The notes beneath the pieces were generated by a model that worked only from the letters and a program-made list of their open reading frames with translations, did not search any database and was not told where the DNA came from. From contig NW_025408678.1 in the NCBI RefSeq assembly GCF_020360975.1, positions 1,550,001 through 1,614,000 of the forward strand: a stretch of 64,000 bases of DNA, read 5' to 3'. Position 1 is the stretch's first letter. Each line of letters opens with the position of its first letter. Shown here one piece after another: positions 46,373 to 59,320 of the stretch. A program made the position numbers and the translations under genes. Source of the DNA: Hirsutella rhossiliensis (taxonomy: Eukaryota > Ascomycota > Sordariomycetes > Hypocreales > Ophiocordycipitaceae).

Positions 46373-49300
46373 TACCCCCTTAGCTATAGCCTACCCTTAT
46401 AGAAAGGGTAAAGCTAAATACTTAGGCCGGTAAGCGTATAGAGGAGGTCTTAGTCTATACTTATCCCTTACTTAAGAAATCCGGGTTTTAGCCCTAGGCT
46501 CTTTTAGACCTACTTTAAAAAAAGGGGCCTTAAAGAGGAAATTAAGTCCTATAAGAAAGGGGGGCTTCTCTAAGGATAAGTCCCTAAAAAGGGGGCCTTT
46601 AAAAAGAATAAGTCTTAATTAAGCTAAGGGCCTTCCTTTAGGATAAGTCCTAATTCCTCTCTTTAGCTATAGACGTCTCCTTCCTCCTATATACTATTAG
46701 CTCTTCTTATAGACTCTTAAGGCGGGCTTCTAAGGATAGCTTCTCTTAAACGTCTTTTAGCCTAATTTACTATAAAAAGATAGCTAGCTTCTACTTTAGT
46801 AAGGGCTTCGTAAGACCGTTAGCTTTTATTAATACCGTTAGAACCTAATAGACGGAAATAAGTCCCTTTTAGACCTCTTAGCGTAACTAATACTAATAGA
46901 TATCGATATACTATAGCTAGGTCGATAGCTTACTATTTTCCTCTATAAGAATTCGTATAGTCTATATATTATTATATTTTATAGCTAATAGGGTCGGAAT
47001 TTATAGTTATAGAGATATTAATAGCTAGCTAAGGAAAATCGCTTCTTTTAACGCTTTTAAAAGAGCTAGTAGCTCTACCTCTATACTAAAAGTTATAATA
47101 GTAGCTTACTTTAAAGCTCTTTAAGCAATAGTTCCTTTAAAAAGGGATATAATATACCCCTATAAGCTCTTTTTATTTAAGGAATTGTTTATAAAGGACG
47201 AATCGCTCGAATAGAGGAAGATTTCGACAGCTGGTTTCCTTCCCTGCCCTCCTAGGCGTAGACTATATAATCTCGTTAAATAGAGATAAAGGATTGCTTA
47301 GTCTACTACTTCTTAGTGCCTAGGGCTAGGATTCTAGTTATGCTTAGCTAGCTAGGAGACCGTAAAAGAGATATCCGGTCTAGTAGAAATAGCTAAAAAA
47401 AAGCAAGGAGCCTACCTTTTATTAATATTAGTGTTTTTCTTACTCCCTAGCTTAAAAGGATAGATTAGGTAAAAGCTCTTTATTTAATATAGGTATAGAG
47501 GGAAGCTTCTTATTAAGGGAATTAAGGAGGAATTTATAAGCGACCTTATCGATATAGGCGTCCTAGGTAAGCTAGATTATCCGTTAGGACCTATTCTAAA
47601 GGATTTATATCCCTAGGAACTATTTTAGCTCCCCTAGCCTATTTATCTTATACCTTTATTATAGGCCTTTTATAGCCTCCCTAGTAGTTACTTCTTCCTC
47701 TTTTAGGTAGGCCTAGATAATATCGTCGATATAGAAAAAGACTATGATTTTACCTTTCTATATTATATACGGTTCTTAAGGGACTTTCTTAAAGCTTAGG
47801 GCTTTAAGGGAACCTATTAAATATTATTGCTAAAGAAGGGGTAATCTTTATAGTTTAAATAGTGCTTTCCTAAGCTATAGAACCTTTCCTAGCTATTAGA
47901 AACTAAGAGGAAGTTATATATAGATAACTTCTTTTTCCTTAAGGGGGTAGTTAACGAAGGCGTTAACTATATCTATCTAATTAAGCTCGAGGTCGAATTC
48001 TACTACTATAGCTATAAGGGTCTAAAAAGATATCCTTACTAAGGTAGTTGCCTTAGTAAGAAGATCCTCTTTTTCTTACTAGTTCTTATAAATAACTAGC
48101 TAGGCTTTATACTTTTAAAGGAAGCTATATTTATTAGTCTTATAAATAAAGACCGACTTATAGCTAAGGACTTATTTTCCTTTTGCCTTTTTCTTAAGGA
48201 CCTCTTTAAAAGACCCTATCTCCTTATATAAGGCTAGGTAGTCTTTCTAGGCCTAGAAAAACTAGTCTTTAAAAGGGTGTTTTTCTAGGTACTTTTAGTT
48301 TACTAGTAGGTCTAGGAGGTCTCTTTTATATACCTTCCTTACTAATAGCTATAGCTTAAAGAGCCGGCTTATTATAAATACTCTATAGGAACCGTCTTTT
48401 ATAGGCGTTAAATAAAAGTCGGAAAAACGATTAAAATAAGGGAGTAGTTAGTCTTCTTTTATATTAGGCCCTATACTTTCCTTTGCTTTTTAAAGTAGGG
48501 ATAAAAAAGCAGCCGGGTAATCCTTTAGGAGAGGTGCCTTTCCTACCCCCTTAGGGGTCGAGATAGGAAGACTAACCGAAAAAGCTACTTTTAGATCTTC
48601 TTTTTATTTTATAAGAGGAGGCGTAGGAAGGTAGGCGTATTCTAGCTCTACCGCTTTCCTATAGTCTCCTTCTTCGTTTAGATTATCTAATCTAGTAGCT
48701 TCCTCTTCTTCTTTAAAGTCAGCGTTATCCTTAACTACTTCGACGTCGGTTTCTTCTTCTATTTCTTTATTTAAGGCCTCTTCTTATAACTATTAGGAAG
48801 GGGGAATTTAGATCTTCTAAATTAGCTAACGTTATAAGAGTAAGAGGGGCTATTAATCCCTCTTTCCGTTACAGAAGCTAGATTCGTCGAAAATTATATC
48901 CTTAGTTAAAATAACCTTCCGTAAAAAAGGAATCTAAATCCGGAAGATATTCGTAGAATTATAACTAACGAGGTAACTAATAAAGGCTCTAGGATTAAGC
49001 TTTCTTTTCTTCTTCCTTTTTAGCTATATATCGGTAGTTATAGTATATACCTTATAGCTATAGGCACGAAGGTAGGCTAGCGAGGCCCTCTTCTTTATAA
49101 ATAGCTTAAGTAGGGATTTCTAGTCTATTCCTTAGGTAGTCCCTCTAAGGGTCCGGTTCTATAAGTAATAGGCGGTCTTAACGACTTCCCTTTAAAGGTC
49201 GTATAAAAGCCTTATAGTAAGTCTTATTATACGGGCCCTTTTTATTATAGTACCCCTTAATCTTTCTGCCCCTCCGTTCTAAGCCTAGGTATTCGGTGCT

Positions 49301-51747
49301 AACGGGAGGGGTAAAATGCCCCTTTTTCGAAGCTAATTTAAGATATCCTTTATAAATAGCTCTCTATTAAACTATATCTTCTTTACCTTATAGCTAAAGT
49401 AGGATTTTATCTAGTTAATAAAGTCCTAGAGGGTAGACTAGTTATACTTACTTAAGTAAGTCCGTAAGAAATAGGGGAAAACCATCCTTAAAAAGGCGTC
49501 TATAAAAAGCATTACCCTAATAAAGCTTTCCTTGTCCTTAGAGACGTCGGTCTAGTCGACCTAAATTTCCTTATATAGCTAGTCTAGCCGTAAAGGCGTT
49601 CGTCTTGAAATTTATCTCTTAGTCTTTCCTTAGCTATAGTATTTATATTTAACGGTCTTTAGGCCCCTTATTTATACGCCTTATTATTAGCCTTGCTTAT
49701 ATAAAGCTAAGGGGCCTAGGTAACTAAGTTATATATACTAAAGAAGACCGTCTTCTTAGGCTACTAGAAGAGGGTTATTAGAACCTACCCTCTTAGTAAG
49801 GAAAGCTAACTTCTCGAGAGATTCCTTCCTAAGGATAGGTCGGAATTCGAGAATAAATTAACCGAATTTCTCCTTAATAAGCTTAATAGTCTAATTCTTT
49901 TAGACTAGCCTTATAGGCTTAGACGTTATATCTTAAAAGATTCCTTCCTCTTATAAAAGGCGAAAGGAAATTAAGCTCGTTAAAAATCAAGGGTAAAAAG
50001 CTACCCTTTTTTATTAAAGAATTCGTATAGACCTATTAAATAATTTTATCGTAAAATTCACCCTTTTATATCCCTCTATCTATACCGTTAATTCCCTAGT
50101 AATAAGATATTCCCTCTATACCTTCTTAAAGGACTAGAATCGTAAGAGTATATTATAGATATTAAGGGAAGTACTAGAGTTAAGGATAGCTAATTTTCGT
50201 AGGGGATAATCGGAGGGCTCTAACGGTTAATCTTAGCCTTATTAATCTATAGGGAAGATAAAGGCCGGATTTACTATAATAACGATTTTTCCTTAAATTT
50301 ACGGCTTAAATAGGGGCAGCGGCGTTATTAGTTACTATTTCTTAGTAACCTAAATCTCGTCTATCTTCTTCTATAGTAAGGGGTCCTCCTTAAGAGACTA
50401 TTATATCGTTTCTTATAGCCTCTTTAAAAGGTTAAATCCTTTAGGTCGGTTTTCCTTAAAGACCTATTAGTATTATAATAACTAATAGCCTAGTAATTTA
50501 TAGGCTAGGCAGCCGTTTTATTATCTAGTCTTTTATTTCTTCGAGGAATCCTTATCCCGATCTAGAAGGTCTACTTAAAAACCCCCCCTTTTTACGCCTT
50601 ATTACTAATTTTAACGAGGTTCGATTTCGACTAGTTCCTTAATTTTTCGACTAATAGACTAAAAGGTCTATTAGGGGACTAGTTAGGCCGGACGGACTAA
50701 CGGGGCCGAGGCCGGGCCCGGAGTAAGATATAAAGCTAGGGCCGGGACTAAGGCAGCCGTTAAAGACGGTATTAAGGCTCTCGAGGGAGGTAGAGCTAGA
50801 GGGGTAATAGCTATAGTAGCAGCAGTAGTAGGAACCATAGTAATAGGGGCTATAATAGCTATAAGGGCAGTAGGTCGAGCCGTCTAAGTTAAGTACTAGC
50901 TATAAAGGAATAAGACTACTTACTATTATACTTTAGTAGCTTCTTTATTTAGTTTCCGGCTAGCTTCTTAAAAGATAGTTAAGTAACCGTTACTAATAGG
51001 CTTTATTAGTAGAGATATATCTTATAGCTACTAGCCGGAAAGAGCTTTTATAAGGAAGTATTAGTTAGCTTCCTTAAGGATTTCTTCCTACTTAGCTAGC
51101 TACGAAGAAGCTAGTAAGTTCCTAGTAGAAAAGGCTCCTAGATATACTATATAGGTCTTCTTAATACGGTTAGTTATATAGCCCCTTAAGGGAGCTATTA
51201 AGGTCTTAAGCTTTAAAAGCTACTACCTAAGAGTCTCTTCTACTTAAAGAGAGATTAGCTTTATAGTACTAACGGATTCCGTTATCGCCGTACGTATAGT
51301 AGTTAGTAGCTTTATCTTATAGAGGTACTCCTTACGGTAAATCTTATAGTTACCTAAGGTAGTAGAAAAAGCTCTCTATTATATAGAGGTTAGCTTAAAG
51401 AAGAAGGAAGCTCCCTCTATAAATTCCGTTGCCTTAAGATAAAAAGGGGGCTTAAGAGGGTCCTACTTATTAAAGAAGACTAAATTATAGATAGTCCTAT
51501 CTATACGAGCCTATAGCTCCTTTACCTACTTATCTTAATCTTAGGGCTCTATAAGAATCGTCCTATAGACCGTAGGGGTAGTAAAGGAGTCGTTTTTCGA
51601 TATTATTATAGAGAGAGGGGGTAGAAAAGTTAGTTAAAATCGGCTTTTTTAGTAAGAGGGGTAAAAGAGAGCTATAAGGGATATAACAAAGGTGCCTTTT
51701 ATAGCAGCTAGAAGGTATAGGAATTCTATTCCTCCTAGGCTTATAAC

Positions 51748-52223
51748 TCTCGCGAAGAGAGATATAAGAAGTATATAAAAATATATAAAGGTAAAATTAA
51801 AAGTAAGGGGTTAGATAGGTAGGGTAGAAAGATTTAATTCTTATAGGGGCAGTAATTATAGTAAGGGATTAATTATTATATTGCCTTAATTCTCCTTTTT
51901 TTCTTTATCTAACGCCCCTCCTTATACCTATCTAGTATCTTAATTAATAAAGAAGATCCTACTTAAAGAAGCTATTAATATCCTTTTAACTACTAAGCTT
52001 TTTACTAGTTTTCCCCCTTTTTTCTAGCCGTTACCGGTATATCCGTCTTATCTTTCGCTACCTCTATAGGAAGCTATCGCTACTTTTACTTCCCTTCTTA
52101 CCCTTACCCTCCTCTTTATACCTCCTTTTAGCTCCTTCCTTAAAACCTATTTTTTAGCTTCCTAAGTCCCTTATACTAAGGGATATCTCTAAGAACTATA
52201 AAGTTAAGCTATGCTTCGCGATA
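51748..52223 (-). repeat. LTR A (5' LTR of M3)
   Basis: Plus-strand reading TCTCGCGAAGAGAG to CTTCGCGATA; adjoins the primer site on its left. Confidence 0.9.
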
Positions 52224-55200
52224 ATAAAAAGGTACCTTTCTTATATCCCTTATAGCTTCCCTTTACCCTTCTTACTAGAAAAGCCGATTTTTAACTAACT
52301 TTTTTACTTTCTTTTATAATAATATTAAAAACTAATTCCTTTACTACCCTTATAGTCTATAGGACGATTCTTATAAAGCCTTAAGATTAAGATAAGTAGG
52401 TAAAGGAGCTATAGGCTTATATAGATAGAACTATCTATAATTTAGTCTTCTTTAATAAGTAAGACCCTCTTAAGCTCTCTTTTTATCTTAAGGTAATAGA
52501 ATTTATAATAAGGGCTTTCTTTTTTTTTAAGTTAACCTTTATATAGTAAAGAGCTTTTTCTACTACCTTAGGTAACTATAAGAGTTACTATAAGGAATAC
52601 CTTTATAAGATAAAGCTACTAACTATTATATATATAGTAATAATAGAATCCGTTAGTACTATAAAGCTAATCTCTCTTTAAGAGGAAGAGACCCCTAAGT
52701 AATAGCTTTTAAAGCTTAAGACTTTAATAGCTCCCTTAAGGGGCTATATAACTAACCGTATTATAAAGACCTATATAGTATACTTAAGAGCCTTTTCTAT
52801 TAAGAACCTACTAGCTTCTTTATAGCTAGCTAAGTAAGAAGAAATCCTTAAGGAATCTAACTAATACTTCTTAATAAAAGCTCTTTCTAGCTAGTAGCTA
52901 TAAGATATATCTATATTAATAAAGCTTATTAGTAACGGTTACTTAATTATCTTTTAAGAAGCTAGCTAGGAACTAAATAAAGAAGCTACTAAAGTAGAAT
53001 AATAAGTAGTCTTATTCCTTTATAGCTAGTACTCGACCTAAATAGCTTAACTTACTACCTTTATAGCTACTATAGCCCTTATTACTATAGCCCTTATTAC
53101 TACTACTACTACTACCCCTTTAGCTTCTCTTCTCTTAAGAGTATTAATACTATCTTTAATAGCTGCCTTAGTCCTAGCCCTAGGTCTGCCTTTTACTCCG
53201 GACCTAGCCCTAGTCTTATTAGTAAGTCCGGCCTAACTAGTCCCTTAATAGACCTTTTAGTCCGTTAGTCGAAAAATTAAGGAACTAATTAAAATTAAAC
53301 CTCTTTATTAAAATTAGTAATAAGGTATAAAAAGAAGGGGCTTTTAAGTAAACCTTTAAAAAAAGGATAAAGACTCCTTAAAGAGATAATAAATAAGGAG
53401 GAATCGACCTACTTACTAAGTATATAAAAGGCCTTATTAGCTAGAAGACTATTAATAAGTCTTTAAGGAAAGTCGACCTTTTAGAATTATAACTCTTAAG
53501 AGACTAAAAGATATTATTAAAAAGTCTCTTAAGAAAGACCCCTTATTATAGAAGAAGATAGACGAGATTTAAGTTATTAAGAAATAGTAACTAACGCCGC
53601 TACCCTTATTTAAGCTATATATTTAAGGAAAAATCGTTAGTATAGTAAATCTAGTATTTATCTTTCTTATAGATTAGTAAGACCGCTTATTAAGACCCTC
53701 CGATTATCCCCTATTAAAATTAGCTATCCTTAACTCTAGTACTTCCTTTAATATTTATAATATACTCTTATAATTCCGGTCCTTTAAGAAGGTATAAAGG
53801 GAATACCTTATTACTAGGGAATTACCTATATAGATAAAGGGATATAGAAGGGTGAATTTTACGATAGAATTACTTAACGGGACTATATAAATTCTATAAT
53901 AAAAAAGGGTAGCTTTATACCCTTAATTTTAAACGAGCTTAATTTCCTTCTACCTTTTTTAAAAGGAAGGAATCTTCTAAGATATAATATCTAAGCCTAT
54001 AAGGCTAGTCTAAAAGAATTAAATAATTAGGCTTATTAAAGGGAAATTTAGTTAGTTTATACTTAAGTTCTAACTAATCCTTAGGAAGGAATCTCTTAAA
54101 AAGTTAGCTTTCCTTACTAAGAGGGTAGGTTCTAAGGACCCTCTTTTAATAGCCTAAGGAAACGGTCTTCTCTAATATATATAACTTAGTTACCTAGGCC
54201 CCCTAGCTTTATATTAGCTAGGCTAATAATAGGGCGTATAAATAAGGGGCCTAAAGACTATTAAATATAAATACTATAGCTAAGGAAAGACTAAGAGACG
54301 AATTTCTAAATAAACCCTTTAATAGCTAGACTAGTTATATAAGGAAATTTAAGTCGATTAAACCGATGTCTCTAAGGACTAAGAAAGCTTTATTAAGGTA
54401 ATGTTTTTTATAAACGCTTTTTTAAGGATAGTTTTCCTTTATTTCTTATAGACCTACCTAAGTAAGTATAACTAGTTTACCTTCTAAGACTTTATTAACT
54501 AGATAAAATCCTACTTTAGCTATAAGGTAAAGAAGATACGATTTAATAGAGAGCTATTTATAAAGGATATCTTAAATTAGCTTTAAAAAAGGGTATTTTA
54601 CCTTTCTTATTAGTACTAAATACCTAAGCTTAGAATAAAGGGGTAGAAAGATTAAGGGGTACTAGAATAAAAAGGGCTTATATAATAAAACTTACTATAA
54701 GGCTTTCCTATAACCTTTAAAGGGAAGTTATTAAGACTGCCTATTACCTTTAAAACCGGACCTTAAGGGACCTTAGGGGCCTAAGAGACTATAGGGACTT
54801 AGAGACCCTTTTTAAGACCTAAGGAATAAACTAAAAATCCCCCCTTAAGCTCTTTATAAAAAAGAGGGCCTTACTAGCTTACCTTTATACCTATAGCTAT
54901 AAGGTATATACTATAACTACTAATATATAGCTTAAAAGAAAGAAAAAGAAAAAGCTTAATCTTAGAGCCTTTATTAGTTACCTTATTAGTTATAATTCTA
55001 TTAATATCTTTTAGGTCTAGATTCCTCTTTTATAAAAGGTTATATTAACTAAGGATATAATTTTCGATAAATCTAGCTTCTTTAATAAAAAGAGGGATTA
55101 ATAGCTCCTCTTACTCTTATAACGTTAGCTAATTTAAAAGATCTAAATCCCCCCTTCTTAAGATTATTAAGAAGAGGTCTTAAATAAGGAAGCGGAAGAA

Positions 55201-56627
55201 GAAACTAACGTTAAAGTAGTAAAGGATAACGCTAACTTTAAAAAAAAGCTACTAGATTAAATAATTTAGATATAAAAAGAGACTATAAGAAAGTAATAGA
55301 GCTAGAATACGCTTACCTTCCTATACCTCCTCTTATAAAATAAGAAGAAGATCTAAAAGTAGCTTTTTTAGTTAGTCTTCCTATCTTAACCCTTAAGGGT
55401 ATAAGAAAGGCACCTCTCTTAAAGGATTACCTAGCTGCTTTTTTATCCTTACTTTAAGAAGTAATAGAAGGTATAGGGCCTAATATAAAAGAAAACTAAC
55501 CTCTCCCTTATTTTTATTAATTTTCTAACTTTTATTTAACGCTTATAAAAGATAGTTCTAATAGATTATTTATAGTAGGCCGGCTCTTTAAGCTATAGCT
55601 ATTAATAAGGAAGGTATATAAAAGAGACCTCTTAGACCTATTAGTAAACTAAAAGTAGCTAGAAAAATATACTTTTAAAGACTAGTTTTTCTAAGCTTAG
55701 AAAGACTACCTAGCTCTATATAAAGAGATAGGGTCTTTTAAAGAGGTCTTAAAAGAAAACGTAAGAAGAAAATAAGTCCTTAGCTATAAGTAAGTCTTTA
55801 TCTATAAGACTAATAAATATAGCTTCCTTTAAAAGTATAAGGCCTAGCTAGTTATTTATAAGAACTAGTAAGAAAAAGAGGATCTTCCTATTAAGGTAAC
55901 TACCTTAGTAGGGATATCTTTTTAGACCCTTATAGCTATAGTAGTAGAATTCGACCTCGATCTTAATTAGATAGATATAGTTAATACTTTTATTAACTAC
56001 TTACTAAAGGAAGAAAAAGTTATCTATATATACCTTCTACTAAGCTTTTAATAGCTAGGAAAGGTTCTATAGCTTAGGAAAGCTTTATATAGACTATAAA
56101 GATTACCCTTACTTTAGTAATAGTATTTAATAAGTTCCTTTAAAGCCTTAGGCCTTAAGAAAGTCCCTTAGGAACTATATATAATATAAAAGGATAAAAT
56201 TATAGTCTTCTTTTATATCGATAATATTATCTAGGCTTACCTAAAAGAGGAAGAAGTAACTACTAAGGAGGCTATAAAAGGCCTATAATAAAAGTATAAG
56301 ATAACTAAGATAAGGGAGCTAAAGTAGTTTTAAAGGATATAAATCCTTTAAAATAGATCCTAATAGACTATCTAGCTTACTTAGGACGCTTATATTAATA
56401 AGGTCGCTTATAAACTCCTTTTTAATTCCCTTAATAAGAAGCTTCCCTATATACTTATAATAAATAAAGAGCTTTTACTTAATCTATCCTTTTAGGCTAA
56501 AGAGTAAAAGAAATACTTATATTAATAAAAGGTCGGCTCCTTACTTTTTCTTAGCTATTTCTACTAAACTAGATATTTCTTTTACGGTCTCTTAACTAGC
56601 TAAGTATAACTAAAATCCTAGCCCTAG

Positions 56628-56884
56628 TATAAAGGAATACGTATTATAATACTATTAGTTAAGTAGTAAGGATAGCTAAAGGTACTATACTATATATATT
56701 ATATTCTTCTTATTATAAGACTAAAGCTTATAAAAAGATAGATTTCTCCTCTTTAGTTAAAGTAGTAAGTAGTCTATAACTTATAAGTAAGGTAAGTACG
56801 ATTCCTTATTAATACCTTACTAATACCTTAGTACTATATACCTAAGTACTTTATTAGCCTATACCTCTTAGTAGCGCTCTTATA
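56628..56884. repeat. 257-bp solo LTR (LTR D) in P4
   Basis: It interrupts the P4 RNase H region and is flanked by CCTAG on both sides (56623-56627 and 56885-56889). It begins TATAAAGGAATACG and ends GCGCTCTTATA, a RIP form of TG...CA. P1, P3 and M3 show the uninterrupted site. No other copy is seen in the window. Confidence 0.75.
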
Positions 56885-57811
56885 CCTAGGTACTAAAAAG
56901 TAGTAGACTAAGCTATCCTTTATTTTTATTTAATAAGATTATATAGTTTATACTTAAAAAGGTAAGAAAGGAAGAAATTAGCTACTAAAATCTTCCTTTA
57001 TTTAAGCGATTTATCTTTAATAGATAATTCCTTATATAAAAAGAGCTTATAAGGGTATATTATATCCCTTTTTAAAGGAACTATTATTTAAAAGGCTTTA
57101 AAGTAAGCTACTATTATAACTTTAAGTATAAAGGTAAAGCTACTAGCTCTTTTAAAAGCTTTAAAGGAAGCTATTTTTCTTAGCCGGCTATTAATAGCTC
57201 TATAACTATATATTCCGACCCTATTATTTATAGAATATAATAATATATAGACTATATAAATTTTAATAGAAAACGTAAAGCTATTAACCTAGCTATAATA
57301 TATCGATATCTATTAGTATTAGTTATACTAAGAGGTTTAAAGGGGACTTATTTCTATTTATTAAGTTTTAATAGTATCGATAAAAGTAAACGGTCTTATA
57401 AAGCCCTTATTAAAGTAAAAGCTAGCTATCTTTTTATAGTAAATTAAGCTAAAAGACGTCTATAAAAAGCTATCCTTAAAGGCCTACCTTAAGAGTCTAT
57501 AAAAGGAGCTAATAGCCTATATAAGAAGGTAACGTCTATAGCTAAAAAAAGGAAGAGGTCTTCCCTTTAAAGAGCCCCCTATTTAATTAGGGTTCTCCCT
57601 TTTAAGAAGGCCCCCTTTCTTATAAGACTTTCCCCTCTTTAAGCCCCTATTCCTTAAGTAGGTCTAAAAGAGCTTAGGGACCTAAAAGGGCCCTTATATT
57701 CCTTAAGTAAAGGAATAAATATAAAGCTAAGAACCTCCTTTATATACTTACTAGCCTAAAGCTATATTAGCTATGCCCTTACTATAGGGGTAGGCTATAG
57801 CTAAGGGGGTA

Positions 57812-58289
57812 TATTATAAAGCGTAGCTTAATTTTATAGTTCTTAGAGATATCCCTTAGTAAGAAGGGACTAAGAAAGCTAAAAAATAGGTTTTAAGGAA
57901 GGAGCTAAAAGAAGGTATAAAGAGGAAGGTAGGGGTAAGAGGGGAAGTAAAAGTAGCGATAGCTTCTTATAAAGGTAGCGAGAGATAAGACGGATATACT
58001 AGTAATAGCTAGAAAGGAGGGAAAAAACTAGTAAAAAGCTTAGTAGTTAAAAGGATATTAGTAGCTTCTTTAAGTAGGATCTTCTTTATTAATTAAGATA
58101 CTAGATAGGTATAAAGAGGGGCGTTAGATAAAGGAAAGAAGGATAATAAAGGCAATATAATAATTACTCCCCTACTATAATTACTGCCCCTATAAGATTT
58201 AAATATCTCTGCCTTACCTATCCGACCCCTTTCTTCTAATTTTACCTTCGTGCATTTTATATATACTTCTCGTATCTCTCTTCGCGAGA
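57812..58289 (+). repeat. LTR A (3' LTR of P4)
   Basis: Follows the polypurine tract AAGGGGGTA, begins TATTATAAAGCG and ends TTCGCGAGA. The terminal 40 bp have escaped most RIP. Confidence 0.88.
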
Positions 58290-58701
58290 ACTCGGGTTAC
58301 TCTTTAATAGGCAAAACGACGGGAAGAAAAGGATAAGCCTATTAGATAATACGATGCTTTTAAAGAGAAGGAAGAGGAGGAAATAGTAGAGTCGCTCGTA
58401 AAAAATAAGGGGAAAGAAGTAATCGGGGATAGTATTACTATTATAGCGGATTAGTTACCTATAAAGTATTATAAAAGTTAATGTAATTTATTATTACTAT
58501 AACGCTAGAGGCGTTGCTAGACGTAATTATAAATAGGTTATAAATAATCTTATACTATTCCCGTTCTTTAGATAGCTATAGTCTATTATTAGAAACTTAA
58601 AGCCTAAATTAGCGGGTAGGCGATATCGGAGGACGCTGTAGCTGAATGTAGGGGGGTGCGTGCGAATTAAGAGTAAGGTAGGTGCGTGCGGATAGAGTCT
58701 C
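58290..58701. other. Unassigned RIP-affected remnant
   Basis: This stretch lies between P4 and a solo LTR. On the plus strand, about 58370-58480 can be read as a lysine/glutamate-rich C-terminal stretch (EEEIVESLVKNKGKEV...) ending in TAA, which suggests the tail of a transposon protein of unknown family. Near 58653-58691 the sequence ggtgcgtgcg occurs twice. The right end is less mutated than the left. Confidence 0.35.
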
Positions 58702-58977
58702 TGTTAAGGAGAGTAGGCATAAGAGGCCACAGTCATGCCTAGTAGACCCAATAGTCATGCACAAGGAAGCCTGCCTGACTAACATGACTCTACTAGCCTA
58801 AGGACATTATGCAGGCTTGACTTAGGTATAGGAACATCTTAATGCCCTCTTTTAGCTAGCTATATATAGTCACTGTACCTATATAAGCCCCTCTCTTGTC
58901 CTAATAGATAGACTAAACTAAATTTACCTTTCTATGCCCCTATTTCTTCCACTGTGCTCTCAAGCCCCTGCTTAAGA
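58702..58977 (+). repeat. Solo LTR E, hardly mutated
   Basis: This 276-bp LTR runs TGTTAAGGAGAGTAGGC to GCTTAAGA, flanked by GTCTC (58697-58701 and 58978-58982). CpA and TpG are frequent, so it largely escaped RIP. A RIP-mutated copy lies inverted at 61295-61561. Confidence 0.85.
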
Positions 58978-59320
58978 GTCTCTCTTAATTGTAAAATGAG
59001 GCACGCTAAGTTTTAGGCCTGATTTATAACGCATTAAGGCAAAAAAGCTTATAAGAGTGGCTTGTTATGATATGTGGACTAGGCGGGATTCAGGGCCACC
59101 CCTAGCTGACTTACTCGAGCCCTACTATGAAAGCTTCTTAAGCCACGGCTTGGCATTAATTGATAGACCTAAAGGGCGGCGACTTTCCAAACCTCCCTTT
59201 GCAAGGCCCCCCTCATGTGGTTTCAGGATTCGACATGGGATTTATTATATATATATCGGTGCTTCAAAGAACAGCACACAGTTTCTCTATAACGAGTTCT
59301 GCTTTTAACACTCGGGAGTC
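58978..59320 (+). promoter_or_regulatory. Promoter region of the lectin/glycosyltransferase gene
   Basis: The composition is normal. A TATA-type run (TTATATATATAT) lies at 59245-59256, about 65 bp before the ATG. An 83-codon open frame here (59057-59308) has no recognisable feature and probably is not a gene. Confidence 0.5.

Larger units (their letters stand above)
45898..52223 (-). mobile_element. Family A copy M3, complete, nested in P4
   Basis: This 6,326-bp minus-strand element has LTRs at 45898-46372 and 51748-52223. ATAAA is duplicated at 45893-45897 and 52224-52228. The primer-site complement (cctcctaggcttataac) is at 51731-51747 and the polypurine complement begins at 46373. The reverse transcriptase site near 47720 reads YIDD. 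RIP is intermediate. It inserted about 45 bp into the P4 leader. Confidence 0.9.
33419..58289 (+). mobile_element. Family A copy P4, oldest host of the nested block
   Basis: Its parts are 5' LTR 33419-33893, the leader at 45851-45897, the interior at 52229-57811, and 3' LTR 57812-58289. Copia-2, M3 and LTR D interrupt it, each with a TSD. Both LTRs start with the same variant TATTATAAA in place of TATCGCGAAG, which confirms the pairing. Removing Copia-2 and one GAGTT rejoins the LTR end to the primer site GTTATAAGCC. It is the most RIP-mutated copy; the reverse transcriptase site near 56215 reads YIDN. The outer flanks (CTTTT and ACTCG) do not match. Confidence 0.82.

Noticed and set aside
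33419..58289. First reading that P4 has no 5' LTR
   Set aside because: The GAGTT duplication shows that Copia-2 separates P4's 5' LTR (33419-33893) from its interior.
6466..58289. CRISPR array or satellite, suggested by the many recurring blocks
   Set aside because: The repeats are long, diverged retroelement copies in both orientations, not short evenly spaced units.
59057..59308. 83-codon open frame before the glycosyltransferase gene
   Set aside because: It contains the TATA run of the next gene and shows no domain, signal peptide or splice signals.
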